Positions 38,587 to 50,913 of a DNA stretch of 64,000 bases are shown one piece after another. A model generated the notes under the pieces. It had not been told where the DNA came from, did no database searches, and saw nothing but the letters and a program-made list of their open reading frames with translations. The position numbers and the translations under genes were made by a program. How positions within the stretch are numbered: position 1 is the stretch's first letter; every line of letters begins with the position of its first letter. This stretch comes from Marasmius tenuissimus (taxonomy: Eukaryota; Basidiomycota; Agaricomycetes; Agaricales; Marasmiaceae), in the NCBI GenBank assembly GCA_029532415.1, contig JAQOTA010000052.1, positions 744,001 to 808,000 on the forward strand, read 5' to 3'.

Positions 38587-39190
38587 ATGGTCCGTCGATA
38601 ACAGCTACCCTTGTGCCCTTGAAAAAAGTCTGACGCGAAACGATCTACATCTAGGCCGACGCTTCCGCCCCAGTGACAATCAGAACGAGAAAATTCATCA
38701 CCAACCGTCTCCTCGCAAGGCGTCAATTTGTCGTTGATGTCCTCCATCCATCCCGTGCTAACGTTTCGAAGGAGGAGTTGTCGGAGAAGCTTGCCAGCTT
38801 GTACAAAGCCGACAAGCAGAGAGTAGTCACTTTTGGGTTCCGCACAGCGTTTGGTGGTGGAAGGAGCACTGGTTTTGCCCTCATCTACGATGACGAGACA
38901 TCGCAGAAAAGATTCGAGCCCAGATACCGTCTCGTCCGGGTGAGTGTTAAATCTTGCTTTCATTTGATTCACTTCGCTAAGATAGCTTTATCTCGATTTC
39001 TCTAGTCCGGTCTTGCAACCAAGGTCGAGAAGGCTTCTCGCAAGCTGAGGAAGGAGCGTAAGAACCGTTCGAAGAAGGTAAGCAATCAGATCTTGGTATC
39101 TCGTTCGAGCCAGAATTGACGACGGCCCTCCTCCAGTTCCGTGGTACCAAAAAGGTCAAGGCCGCAGAACCTCCCAAGAAGGGCAAGTAA
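38587..39190 (+). CDS. RPS24: 40S ribosomal protein eS24
   Basis: Structural protein of the small ribosomal subunit, also needed for pre-18S rRNA processing. Exon 1 consists of the ATG alone (38587-38589). A 65-base intron follows directly (38590-38654), and exon 2 begins [20 protein letters not shown]. Exon 2 runs to 38940, exon 3 starts at 39006 ([20 protein letters not shown]), and a last exon reads [17 protein letters not shown] before TAA. The internal part has [36 protein letters not shown] and [11 protein letters not shown], full family signatures. The total of about 137 residues is normal. The intron after the start codon is in the same place as in the human gene, whose exon 1 codes only for the initiator Met. 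Confidence 0.95.
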
Positions 39191-39560
39191 TGGTGTGCTG
39201 CGTTGCTCCTCTGCCATTTTTCTTCTTCGGATTGCATGTTCACACTCAGAGTCAATCACATCATGTATGCTTGTATATGAATCATGCAATATGCTCGGCC
39301 TTTTTTTACTCAGAGGTACATGACTGCGGTTCATCAGGCTACGTAGAACTTGAAACTGTCGAAGTACTGGAGAGCTTGATATTGATGGATCGAATAGTAT
39401 CGCTGAATCACATTTGCTAACTATCTGAGCTAAGGCACTGGTGACTCCGATGCACGAAATGTCATTGTTAGCCGACGCTAAGGCCCAATACTACCGCCAC
39501 GTGTCCTTTTGTGACTTGGTTTTTGACCACTCGCACGAACCAAGCTCAGCCACCCACTGT
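39191..39560. other. Intergenic stretch, eS24 3' flank and GPI2 promoter
   Basis: About 370 bases. The frame of GPI2 is open upstream of the chosen ATG but only from a GTG near 39441; ATGs at 39450 and 39459 would extend the protein with unlike residues. No RNA gene seen. Confidence 0.5.
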
Positions 39561-40725
39561 ATGAGTACCAGGCCATCCTCTGAAGAATGGCAGAAACTGC
39601 TTTGGAGACCACAGCCGTTCCCTGATAATCACATCCCGGAGGGAGCATTTTTGTCGACGCTCAGAAAAAATCGTATGACTTGACTAGCAAAGCGCTCATT
39701 GACAAAAAGGTCTAACCATTCCCCCCTCGTACCAGTGAATTTCACGCCCTACGACTTTTGGTCTCTGGTTTTTCTGAGCTGTGCAATCACCCAGCAGCTG
39801 GATGTCACGTTCATTTTCCTGAACGTTTTCATACGACTCAAGGACCGATCGTTGGATGCTCGGACGCTCATCCTCTGCACTCTGGCATTGTTTATCACTG
39901 GCTATGCAACTTGGGAGCTTCTCCAATACTATCCTCAATTTCCGAAACGGAAGAACGAAGATCGTACGTGCTTTATTTTCGCCCCGTTTCGACACACTAA
40001 CATGAGGAGGAAAGGGATCAAAAATCTCAAGTCTTCCATTCTAATTTTCCTCGCATTGATGTCTTTGTCGCCGGTATTAAGGACCTTGACAGCTGCCACA
40101 TCCTCCGATTCTATCTGGGCTTTGTCTGCGTTTTTGTTTGGTCTCAACCTGCTGCTTGCAGACTACGGGACCTCGAAAAGTACCATTCACGCACAGGAAA
40201 GGTGGCTATTTCCGATCGCAACTCGAATTCGGATCTGAAGTGGTCTCATTTCCAGTTTGACCTCGGTCTTGTCAATAAATGCAGCCATATCCGCGTCAGT
40301 GGTGCTGGCTTCTCGGTTGTCAAACGACCTCGCGGTCTTTTCTTTGATCCTCTTCTCCGTGCAAACATTCGTGCTGTTCCCGTTGCTGAGGCGCAGGATC
40401 CAGGTAGAGGCCTCGTTTCTTCCGTGCCATATTTTATCAATTACCCCCCCTTGCAATCTAGGCGGCGTCCACTGTATTGCAGGTCCTCTTGACCCTTGTT
40501 CTGTCGATCCCCGCCATGTACACTTCGTGGCATCTTTCTCCGACATCTGCGTTTCTTTTGGCGTGTATCCTGGCGAGTGTCACTTTCTTAGCTCCGGCGA
40601 CCTTGGTTTGGGCGCAGAAATATAAAAAGTACGTGCTCCGATCGTTGCCATCCTCACCGATGGCCGAATACTTTTATAGTGAAATTCGCGGACCTTGGGA
40701 CGTCGCAGTTCCGAAAGTCAATTAG
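39561..40725 (+). CDS. GPI2: GPI-GlcNAc transferase subunit GPI2/PIG-C
   Basis: Subunit of the ER complex that transfers N-acetylglucosamine to phosphatidylinositol, the first step of GPI-anchor synthesis. ATG 39561 gives MSTRPSSEEWQKLLWRPQPF, matching the family start (EW.KLLW..QPFPDNY). Splicing (introns about 39675-39737, 39966-40018, 40204-40255, 40403-40461 and 40629-40679) yields FLSTLRKNLNFTPYDFWSLV, CAITQQLDVTFIFLNVFI and the hallmark LKSSILIFLALMSLSPVLRT, then LTAATSSDSIWALSAFLFGL. Further helices follow, and the end is EIRGPWDVAVPKVN, the typical PIG-C C-terminus. There are about eight membrane segments. The frame is intact across all six exons. The neighbouring GH16 enzyme has a GPI-type C-terminus and may be a client. 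Confidence 0.94.
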
Positions 40726-41511
40726 TCTCGCATCCAAGGCTCCAAGGTGAGCCCTTAGACCCGACATGTACGCATCTTGTAAGGGCTGGAACTCGAGGGG
40801 GCGTGTTCTCCTCCGACCATGTTTTCTGATCCCCGTCCTGTTGAATGCCAATCGTATGCTCTATTCCTGATCCATCTTTTAGGGTATCCGCGTGTCACTT
40901 ACCCGTTGGATATGCGATGTGGCTCTCCGAGTTTGCTCGCGGCGGATACAAACCATCTTAGGTTCTTCACTTTCGTTTCCTACATACCTTTCTGGGAAAG
41001 CCACGCCTCTCGTATCGCGTAACCATCCACTTGCCTCATGATTTGCGACCCTGGGAGGGCCCCTTTACAAACCCTCGCGGTCCTGAGCTTGTACCATTCG
41101 CTTAGATCCATCTCCCTACTCCGACTCTACATATCCTTTGCAACTCGTATAACCGCGTGTTTTACTTCGAGTAGAAATCAGAAATCACACTACGCAGAAG
41201 TAGACAACTCGGCAGGGTTCCACGGGCTAAAATTGAGATGACATTGGACATGCGACGTAGCTTGGGGGGTATGTATCATACAGACAAGAAAAGAAAAGTG
41301 TTCTACAGACCGTGGCGATAAGTACAACTACATAAGTAGCGATAGATATGCTGCAAAAACGATAGCAATCAAGATATCTAACAATTCGTCCAACAACAAC
41401 ACAAAAAAAAATACGACAGTGAGAGGCCTTGAGGGAGATACAATCTGCGGACCTACAATCCAGTTACAAACACGATGGGAGAAATTGAGATTTTTGCATT
41501 GTAGGACCTTG
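40726..41511. other. Intergenic stretch between GPI2 and the bZIP gene
   Basis: About 790 bases, where the two genes converge. The open frames here are short and unlike any family I know; the part near 41270-41470 is A-rich. I see no tRNA, no inverted repeat and no supported gene. Confidence 0.5.
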
Positions 41512-42907
41512 TCATGAAGGGACGTCGATCTCGTCGTCGTCTAGTCGCCGACGTTTAACACCTGCCTGTGCGCCAGTACCAAGGCCTCGAGATTCTAAAA
41601 CATCCATTGCGACCTTGGCGGCGGTTTCGACGGGTCGCTTGGTTCTCGTCCGTGATCGACGCAGCCCACCAAAAGACTGGGCTTTTATGACGGCTAGTGT
41701 ACCAGAAATCTGGCCTCCGCCTGGTGAGAAATATGTGAGTATGGGGCCGGATGACGGGAGAATGTACAAACCTGAGTCGCCGTCACTCCCGTGCTGGGAG
41801 CCGTTGTCGCTACCACTTGAGTGGGGCGGGAGGACGGTCGAAATCGACCCGTCCTGTGTAACTGTTCGTCTGTCAGGGTGCCCGTAGCGTGCGTCAGTGC
41901 CGACCGTGGCCGCCCCGAGCGCAACATCGGATGGTGCCCTGGATAAAGCCGACTCCCCCGCGTTATGGCGGTCTTGGACGGTATCTGGAAGGTGGAAGGC
42001 GAAGGGTGCCAGAGAAGCGGATGCAGTGGAAGGGGGGGTGGAAGTAGAGGGCGATAGTGAACGGCTGGACGAGAAAACGAACGGAGTGGTCTCGAGACTG
42101 CCGGTCACTGAGACTTTTTGCTCATCTAAAAAACGGTTCAGTGGCATCTCGGAGGGGGCGAGGGTCGGGGAATCGACCCCATAATTGGGTGAACTTGGGG
42201 AATGGGTGCCTCCCAGGGGGGTGCCAGATTCTCCTGATGAAGAGCTCTGGGTGATAGGTTGTGGTGGCCAGGATGTACGTGTGACAGGAGGGAAGTATGA
42301 TGGGTACTTTTGAGAGTACTTTGATGCTCGCTGACCAGACATATCGGTCTCAACGGCTGAATAAGTCATAGTCGGTGAGTGTGCTTGAGCAGAGCTAGAG
42401 TCGTACACTGTCGTGTCCTCTCGATAACCTGAACCATCGCCAGGATACTGATGAACCTGCGATCCCGTTGTTATAGTTGCATTGAACGAGGTCGGCGAAA
42501 ATGTTGGAGGAGCTGGAAATTCTTCTGCATCCCCCTGATTTCTTCGAGACCAGACGCTTCTCCAGAAATGTTCGCGTTCTTTCAGTTGGAGTCGTAAACG
42601 CCCATTTTCCTGGCGCAATTCCTGCGTTTCATGTCGGGCCTCCCGGCAAGACTCCTGGAGCTGGATGACGACAGATTCGAGATTGGTGACTAGGTGAAGA
42701 TATAGGAGAAAAGGTCAGAACAAGAACACAAAAAGATGAGATAAAAGACGGACCCGTTTCTTCTAAAGTACCGATATAATTAGCTCTCCGGGCACGAAAA
42801 GCGGCCTGTGCGTCAGCATTCTTCTTCTTTCTAAGGGCAACGTCGGACATCTTTGCTGGGGAATTCGAGGATTTGGTGCTGGATGGGGAGGACGAAACTT
42901 TGGGCAT
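41512..42907 (-). CDS. bZIP transcription factor
   Basis: Nuclear DNA-binding factor of the fungal bZIP class. ATG 42907 gives MPKVSSSPSSTKSSNSPAKM, then the basic region RKKKNADAQAAFRARRANY with the invariant N-x7-R (Asn and Arg of NADAQAAFR). An intron (about 42693-42756) follows, and exon 2 continues VTNLESVVIQLQESCREARH, the leucine zipper, to LRQENGRLRLQLKEREHFW. The long C-terminal part (about 41512-42500) is Ser/Thr/Pro/Gly-rich, probably disordered and activating, and contains a basic stretch near the end (KRRRLDDDE), a candidate nuclear signal. The basic region resembles the NxxAQxxFR type shared with fungal AP-1-like factors. The target genes cannot be told. The upstream region is unusually long for this window (1.26 kb). 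Confidence 0.9.
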
Positions 42908-44171
42908 TGGGGGGTCGCGCTAATGAACAAGATGGTGGACGGGGAGGTTTAAAATGGCATGGAAAAAAAAGAAGAATCAAGGACACGAGGAGAGAGGGTC
43001 CGCGGGCCTTGAAAGCCCTTCTTGTCCAGTTAGCCGATGTTGTTGACAATTTAAGATTGAAACAAGGGGGTGCGGCACTAGCAAAGCAGGTGATAGCAAA
43101 GCAATGCAGTTTCTGGAACTCTACCTGGGATAATTCTCTGCAATCGGTCTGCCAGTGCGCAGGGCTCTTATCTCCTTTCATTCGCCACGGACCTCAAGAA
43201 ATGGTGCCAAATAAACACTCTCAATTCAATCTAATCCTCGAGTAATGCCTCGAGTCAACGCCTCGCGGCCAAAATAATTTATCTATTCTCGCAACCTAAT
43301 CAACTGGCGGTACTTGGCGGCACCGTCCGCCCGGTGGATCAGTCACAGTGGCCTCAGAGAATGGCACGATCAAGCTGAGGAGTCGAGTCAGCCCACCACT
43401 TACCGCTTTGACAGCTACGCCGCGTCCAATTATTCGACACACCAATGGCTCAGGCGCACACCAATCTCATTGACTATGCCAGCCGGACACAGCGGGATGA
43501 TGCCCTAACTTCATGACGATGACTGCTCGAACAGTATCGCGGGCCCGTGACCGTACATAGATTCATGATCGAGCGAAGGTCAAGCTATCCCCTAAAGGGG
43601 GAGGAAGGAGGTATGGTGGTTAAAAAGGTTCAACCGCGACCTTGTAGCCCGACTCAGCTGAACGATAGCCATATCTTGGAGGTCGGTCTTTGTTTCTAAA
43701 TATTATCTTGAAGGTTCATTGATTCCGGCGCAAAACTAACCGCATGAACATCGACTCTCCTGGCGCTGTCTTCGTGGGGCCCATGAGGCCCAGCAGCCTC
43801 AGGCTCGCTGGGGCAATATGAAGCTAACTGCACTCGTATACTGTCCTGTCGCGATGTCCACAATGGCCAACTCCTTTTTGGGATCATTTCCGTCGGGTGC
43901 TGGAGTATCTGTGCAAGTTGCAGATGCGGCGTTGCTTTGGCCTTTTGCCGCCACTGAGGGTACTTATGGGCAATGCATACTCATGGCTGAAAAGATCTTG
44001 CCAGCAAGGGTTCCGTATACCCCTCAGTGAGTGAACCGCCGCGTAAGGCACCGTGTGCCCAAGGCCGCTGACCACCTTGCTCTCGACCTTCGTATTGAAG
44101 AAACTAAATTCCGGTTTTGTTTCCCTGGCGGTTGTTAAGTCCAGATGAGTGGGTGCAATACAATACACACA
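42908..44171. other. Long intergenic stretch between the bZIP and APC4 genes
   Basis: About 1.26 kb, the longest gap in the first 57 kb. It holds the bZIP upstream region and the APC4 3' flank. Near 43236-43265 the heptamer CCTCGAG occurs twice 12 bases apart, with CCTCG again 13 bases on. Open frames here (for example 43818-44030) have no recognisable family, signal peptide or exon continuation, so I do not call a gene. Confidence 0.5.
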
Positions 44172-47100
44172 TCAGTCCCCGTCTTCGTCTGTGTCCATCT
44201 CTCCTGTCGACTCATCGTCTTCCATGTCAAATGCCTCCAGGGTGGTCCCTTTACTGTCCAAAGCGCATGCAATCCTGCGCCCTAATCTCCCGTTTACTGC
44301 GAGTTCTACCCCGCCCGTCCTGAAACCATCTAGACAACGGTACCGCTTGATCGGTATAGCCGTCGAGGTGAGCTATCCATGAGGCCAGGATCAACAAAAA
44401 GATTAAACTACTCGAGACGGTTAAACCTTACCTGCCCACCTTCCAAACGATGCAAAGCCCATTCCGTTACTTCCTCACGCACCAGTCTTACGTCGTTTTC
44501 CCATTGTAATGCCTGATACCCCAAATCGTTGTAGTGCACCGTCGCGATAAACGTTTCCCCTGAAAGTTTGATCGTTTATTGTCCACAGCTTTGATCGCAA
44601 TTTACTTCTTTCTCACTTACCGTCTGTGGGAGGGTACCTGTAGACAATAACCACGCACTCGTCGTCGAAGAAATCAAATGCCAAGAGCTCTAGCTGACTC
44701 GAGGATCCATCCTCTTGGATTAGGCAGCACTCAAGCAGGGCTACTTCAGTCTGAAACACTGGACTTTCATCATAACGATGCCGTAGTAGGCATACTGGTA
44801 TTGATAGATCGTTAATGTGATGAGCGAGAGAGATTGGAGGCGATTATCGACTTACAGAAGCTCCGATCTTCCGAGGTAGAGGGGGCGTTTACGGCGAGGT
44901 ATTGGAGAACGTCATCCTAAACAGTTTGCGGTCATTTTCCCGCGCTAATCTGATGTTTTCTGTGAATGAATGTGTACCTTGCCTTGATTCGAGGCAACCA
45001 CGACTCGTTCTCGGTGACACAATTTGCGCGGTAACGTGGCTCGTGAGAGAGTCTCTTTGCCGATTATAGATCCGCTGCCATAGGAGATGGTAGCCGCACG
45101 CGTTACAGCCCCAGTGGAACGGTCGAACACAAGCCGACATTTCTCTATCATATCGTCAACGAGGATTTGTAGGTTTCGATCCACGTCGGCTACCTCGCTT
45201 GGATCAACATTCTGGGCGTGAATATCATGAGTGGAAGTGTGCTCGAAGATGAGCCGAAGACACCTACGACGCGCCAAGCGAGCTCTTCAGGACAACTCAA
45301 TGCCTCTCGGGCATCATGCAACACGGTAGGAAGGGACAAATCATGGGCGGGGATACCCAGCTCTTGGAGCGAAAAACTAGGTCCGGCCCCACTAAACCAT
45401 TTATCGATGATGCTCGACTCGAGACCAGACATAATGTATTGGTTGACTTCCAGAATATCATGTTGAATTGGGGGAGGGGTTTCGTTGGAGGGATTGGCCG
45501 CCGCAATCTCTGAATCATATGGAAGTCTTCAGAATAGGGAATCAAGCACGAAGAGCTCGGGGATTACCGAATCTCAACCACGAGATGAACTCTTTGAAAC
45601 GGTTCAACTCACGGCGCGCGACGGACGCCAGCCAATTGGAGAGGATGATACCGCGCTTCAAAAGTACTAGGCATTGGTCCACGATTTCGCTAGGTATCTG
45701 AAACGAAGGGAATAGAATTTCACTGGAAGCTTCCGGTCAAAACTGAATGTGGAAATCCATTAATGACCCTCACAGATTCGACCAGCCACTAACTTCTTCC
45801 AGAACAATGTATAGGCGCTGGCATGCCGGCGAGAAGCGTTTTTCAGAGTAGTCGCGTAGCTTCACGAGTGTTTCTGTGACAGTCGATTCCCACTTCTGAA
45901 TTCCCTGTAGAGAGCATGTCAGTCGCACAGCAAATGAAGTGCGGAGAAACTGTTTTTACTCTCTCACTCATTTGCTCCCCACTCCCTAAAAAGTCCGCCA
46001 GTGATTCCGATGCACGACCGGTCACTAATAGAGTCGTGAGGTCTAAGATAGGCTGAGGATTTTCCTCTGACGAGATTCGCACCCTCGTTTAGCAGAGAGA
46101 ACGGGAAGTCAGAGAAGATTAATCACGCACGACCAAATTGCTGCTGTTGCTTCGTAGCTAGAGCTCGAAGCCATTTCGGACTAAGATCGCGGGCACCGCT
46201 GGATGTTTCAGACCCCATCCAGGCTGACCGCATCTCGTTAACTACGCGCGTGATGTACCACGCCAGTTCTTTGGCTGTGGTCGACAGTTTGGCAAAGTCC
46301 CTGGCTTTGCGTTGCTCGAGGAGAGGGAATCTCACAACCGTCGGTCGTAGGTCAGTCAGCTTGGTGTCTGAGACTGTAACTTCAGGGTGTAAATATACGA
46401 CAGGTCTCTTGGGATCTTTGAATAGTGTCGTAATGGATGTATTCTCCGCGAGAACCACAGAACCAATGGGGTAGGCGCCGTCCAGAAAGAAGTGGATGTG
46501 GCCGTCACTTCCTGCAGCTACGAGAAGACTGTTCACGTTGGTATCGTCAACTTCATCGATGACTCCATCGTTTGCAGTCCTTGCAGAGGTGGACGTATTG
46601 ATTGATGCCGCAGTCGTGTCGGATTGTAGAGTGGGCCATGATCTAATGACGTCGGGAATGGTAGAGGATCGCGAGGATGCTGTTTGGGTTTGGGAGCCTT
46701 GGAAAGCAAACAGATCTGTTGCGCTGAGAACGTTTAACTACGAGCCAGGCAGGGGTGAGACTATCTTCACACCTTAATTGATGAGAATCGTCCTGCAGGC
46801 CGTCGAGCAAAGGAAGAGTTCTGAGAATGGAGTGTGCACTCCCGGTCTGAAGTCTTACGGTCAGAAGGAAGAAAGTGTTGAGAAGAGATACCTACAGACA
46901 ATTATATTGTTCCGTCTGAATATATCGGGGGTGGGTGTCTGAACTGGCTTCTCTTGAGAACGCCACCAGACACCAGTGAATTTGGAAGGTTCTCCGACAG
47001 GCTGGTTTACGCTCAGAGCGCGTTCTTCGTGGCCGTCTTGAACAGAATGTATCGTTATGGCCGGTGGATCATGAGCTACCGCGATGCTCTGTCCTGAGGA

Positions 47101-47364
47101 TATATGAGAGTTTTTTTTGGATATACACGCGACAAACGTACCATCCGGACTCCAGTCGAAGCCAACAATCCGTTCACTATTGGCACCCACGTCGATCTCC
47201 CAAGTTTTCGAGCCGCTGACCTTCCAGAGACTCATTCGATCGCGTCCTGCTATCCGTGCTACCAGAAGGAGCAAATCCTTATCAGGGCAGCATGCTGATG
47301 ATAAAAGCCGACTAGAAGACGGAAGCTGGACTGCTGTAAGAGGTGAAAAGGCATTGGATTCCAT
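44172..47364 (-). CDS. APC4: Anaphase-promoting complex subunit 4
   Basis: APC4 is a scaffold subunit of the APC/C ubiquitin ligase that triggers anaphase and mitotic exit. I chose ATG 47364 (MESNAFSPLTAVQLPSSSRL), since the region upstream in frame (open to 47553) is unlike the family. The N-terminal half is the APC4 WD40 propeller: SSACCPDKDLLLLVARIAGR, SLWKVSGSKTWEIDVG and IVGFDWSPDGTFVACIS. Then comes LLVAAGSDGHIHFFLDGAYP. The long helical APC4 domain follows with LAWYITRVVNEMRSAWMGSE, LTTLLVTGRASESLADFLG and VVDQCLVLLKRG-like segments near 45600-45700, and RREL..FKEFISWLRFEIA. The C-terminal exons end in an acidic tail (DMEDDES...DTDEDGD) and TGA 44172-44174. The gene has more than ten introns; I did not fix each one. 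It is divergent from GH16 with 204 bases between starts. Confidence 0.86.
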
Positions 47365-47568
47365 CGTGTACGCTGCGACGCTGTTGGCGACGTCGGGGAC
47401 GCTGAGATCGCGAGAGGTTGACACTGGACAGTGACGTTGACCCGGGCCGGCCAGCTCAACTCTTTTTGTGTCACGGTCGCACACCAAGAAAACGTGCCCG
47501 AGGACCCCCACCTGGCTCAGGGTCATTCGTAAGTGGCCTTTCTCCACCACCACGACTTACTAACGACC

Positions 47569-49403
47569 ATGCGCTACGATTTATCTCTTCTAATCTCATT
47601 TCTTGCTCTGGAATCAACAGCAAATGCCCTAGACACCCTGGATTTTCTTCAGTCAAGTAAACTCACCTCAGGATGGCCGTTTCGTTCGAATTCTCGCCGC
47701 GATATCCCGCACCACGCCTTTGATGTCAATCCTAATGGCTCCAATTTCGTTTGGCTTCCTGAAGACGACTATTCAGGCAATAATTTCTTCAAGTTTGCAT
47801 CGTTATCTCAGGATCTCGGCAATCTGGTCTAACGGTACTCTATTCTAGCCGCTTCGCTTTCTTCACAGGGAAGGATCCCACCAAGTACGAATCTCTTTAA
47901 CAACACTCTTTGCGTTCGTAGGTTGGACTAACTCTTGTCTATTCTATAGTGGACGAGTGGAGTCTGTAGTCGCGTTACTTCCAAATTCGAGCGCGTCTGA
48001 CAAGAACATCGCAGCTACATAAACGTCGACGAATCTTATGGCCGAGGTTTGGTCTATGTCCAGGATGACGGGGTCGTAATCATGAAAGGTGACAATACAA
48101 CATGGTTGAATGATGGTGAATACAGGAAAAGGTGAGCAATCTGCCTCACAACCCAAAAGACTATGTCCGACAGTCATGCAGTGTCCGCATCTCGAGTTAT
48201 AAGCAATACAACACCGGACTTTTCATCCTCGATATTAACAGAGCACCATGGGGATGTGGTTGGTTCTTTTCCCGGACAGCTTCCCAGAACCCACCTCTAA
48301 TTATGCCTCTTAGCGGTTTGGCCTGCATTCTGGACGTTGGGAAACGGGAAATGGCCGGACGTATGAAAGCCTCGCCTTCCATCTTCTTTCATTGCACTCA
48401 TTTAACCTAGACCGGTGAAATCGATATTATTGAAGGCGTTCATGACAATCAACACAACCAAGTCGCCTGGCACACAGCTCCAGGTGGGTTTTATCTTCCA
48501 AGAAGCCAATGATCGTCGAAACGACCTAATAGTCTTCAAGGGTGCCACCTGGATCCCAGTGCTGACTTCAGCGGGACGGTGGTGGTGCGTGTATATGTTC
48601 TGTATTCATCGTCGTGACACTCAAATCTTCGGGTCTCTAGTCACACAATGGGCAGAACAACACGAATTGCGATGGGAATATCAACGACAACGCAGGCTGC
48701 GGGGTAACAGAGTGGAGCCGAGCTTCTTATGGTCCTCTTTTCGATCAGCAGGGAGGGGGCGTGTTCGCGATGAAGTGGGATGAGAACGGTATTGCAGTCT
48801 GTGAGGTCGTTCTGTGATCTCGATTTTTTCGGATATTAAACTATTCGCAGGGTCATTTTTCCGTGCCGCGGTACCTCAAGATATCGTGGCAAACGCCCCA
48901 AATCCAGCGCTTTGGGGGAAGCCTTCTGCTGCGCTCATGCCAGACCTGTGTGATCCGATCGCCTTCTTCAAGAACCATTCTATCATCTTTGGTCAGCTTG
49001 ATAGGCTCGCTGTGGTATCGCTCCGCTGACGTCTTCCATAGATATTACATTCTGTGGTAGGAAGGTTGACTACTACCCCCGATTCGTTCTCACCGTCATT
49101 CTAATAGGCGACTGGGCCGGCAACTCATACGCAACCTCCGGGTGCCCGGGAACTTGCGAGGAACGTCTAAAAGACCCCAGGAACTTCGATGTAAGTCACC
49201 TCTCCTCACGCTATTGGACTGAGCACGTTGAAGTGATCCTATCAAAGAACGCGACGTGGAGCATTAACTTCCTGCGAGTGTACCGAAAACAACTCTTGAA
49301 TGGGCGCGTGACGAGTTCGGCGATCTCTCTTACCTCGCTGCAAACGTCGTGGAATCTATTCACACTGGCTACCTTGCTTGGATCTCTTGGAGTCCTTCTC
49401 TAG
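47569..49403 (+). CDS. GH16 family beta-glucanase, probably GPI-anchored
   Basis: Glycoside hydrolase family 16 enzymes cut or rearrange beta-1,3(4)-glucans of the cell wall. ATG 47569 gives a signal peptide (MRYDLSLLISFLALESTANA). About ten exons splice to [55 protein letters not shown] and the catalytic motif GEIDIIEGVHD (nucleophile Glu, Asp, acid/base Glu). Then come NQVAWHTAPGCHLDP, NNTNCDGNINDNAGCGVTEW, FAMKWDENGIAVWSFFR and ITFCGDWAGN. The C-terminus is a hydrophobic helix (SWNLFTLATLLGSLGVLL) after a Ser/Thr-rich stretch, typical of GPI-anchor addition. One splice choice (near 48251-48305) gives GCA before VWPAFW, where relatives usually have GCG. The enzyme looks active and intact. 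It meets the SurE gene tail to tail with 50 bases between stops. Confidence 0.9.
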
Positions 49404-49453
49404 TCAGTTGTATTGAACTTTAGTCTACAAGTTGGGCAATGCTATGTATCTCT

Positions 49454-50913
49454 CTAGAGTTTTATCTTCCAGCGGCGGCTTTCGATGTCTTCTTCATCTA
49501 GATCCTGAGGCGGTTCTGCAAAGCTAGCTCGTAACGGCGTGACGCTAACTGCACCCTCATTGATTGCCCACCCATCGCTACCAACTATAAGAGATGATGA
49601 GGATGGTGTGATCAGACCTTCCATCCGCGGCGACCACTTGAAGACTAGGCTTCCAGTAGGCGGAGAGGTGTTCTGGACAGGCTCCGAATGAGAGCTGCCC
49701 GCGTCCGGGCCCGCAGGATTCACTTGGAGTCTGTGGCCAGATTTTTCAGGAGGTATTTGTTTGAAAAGCTGCCCATAAGAACTCCTCCATATCGTCGTCC
49801 AGTAGATTGGGAGTCCGCCTTCCGCCATGAGATCCATGATCAGGGGAATGTTGACGTTATAGAGATCGACTTCGCTCTGTCTTAATCCCCCGTCGTCGAC
49901 CCCCCAATTCTGCCATAAGTGATTTATGATGTTGATGGCAAGAGAATGGGCTGGATCGGAGAGTGTGTCCGGGGTGGGATGGAGAACGAGGCCGTACGAT
50001 ACTGCGATAGACCGAACCTTGGAGAGTGAAGATGACATGGCGGCTCCAATCGTACCGGAGGACAGGGCGAAGGGAGCTGTGTCATTTCAGTACGACAGTT
50101 TCCTTGATGACAAGGTATCTCTCACCCGATGAATTGCGTCCACGATTCGGTCCGGAAATCTGTTCAGTGGTGTGACATAGCACGGAAGATGAGAGGAATG
50201 GAATGAACGAACGACAAGATCAATCATATCTGGATATAAGTTGTGTAATGCTATATTTGAGCAAGTCGCCGGGGTCTGCGTCACAATTGTCAATCAATGG
50301 TACAGCGAGAGTCATAACCTGGAATACAAATCTTACGCTATCGAGAAGAACCCATTCGGCCTGTAGTGGGCGTACAAGGCAGATGAGTGCAATTGTTGTG
50401 CAATGGTGGAAGGTCACACACGATCTCATCCGTTTGGAGAGGTCTAGAAACGGGACTTATCTCACCAGAACCATCTGATGGCCAATCGTTCAACAACGAG
50501 AAAGCAAGTACTACTCAATCGCGTACCGGGGTCCTTTGGGTAGAAATAACAACCCTTGGTGATTTCCTTGATTTGATAGGCCTTGCCTGCAGCGGTTGTA
50601 TCAGAGAGATATCATGATCCCATTCTAGTTGCTGATGCACCAATCCACGATTTCTGAGAGCTGGGAATGACAACTTTAACATTCCACCCTGGTGAGGTGC
50701 TTCAGCACGCTATAGTGCTAGACAATGCTGCGGGAACACACCGAGTGTCTGAGTCAGATGCTTGTAAAGCCCGAAAATGTAGGGAGATTCGTGGGGATCG
50801 GGAGGACCATCGTCGTTCTATGAAAGAAAAGGAAAAAAGCTTAGGCTCGGAGCACATAGGAGCGACCGAGAGGTAATTACCGTTAGTAAAACACAGCGAG
50901 GAGAAGCAGACAT
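49454..50913 (-). CDS. SurE-like 5'/3'-nucleotidase
   Basis: SurE proteins are metal-dependent acid phosphatases that hydrolyse nucleoside monophosphates. ATG 50913 gives MSASPRCVLLT, spliced to NDDGPPDPHESPYIFGLYK, whose Asp-Asp pair binds the catalytic metal. Further exons read WNVKVVIPSSQKSWIG, KAYQIKEITKGCYFYP, AEWVLLDS, TPATCSNIALHNLYPDMIDL and the second metal-site motif VISGPNRGRNSS. APFALSSGTIGAAMSSSLSK and VRSIAVSYGLVLHPTP follow. The longest exon (49454-50038) continues with NIINHLWQNWG, VDLYNVNIPLIMDLMAEGGL and SDGWAINEGAVSVTPLRASF before the stop. Both catalytic motifs are intact. Eight or so introns are present. Its start lies 248 bases from the divergent RasGEF start. Confidence 0.9.

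Noticed and set aside
40819..41241. Short plus-strand open frames after GPI2
   Set aside because: Each is about 67 residues, without family features; they probably lie in the GPI2 3' flank.
43818..44030. Possible small gene in the bZIP-APC4 gap
   Set aside because: It has weak coding look, no signal peptide or family match, and no plausible exons on either side.
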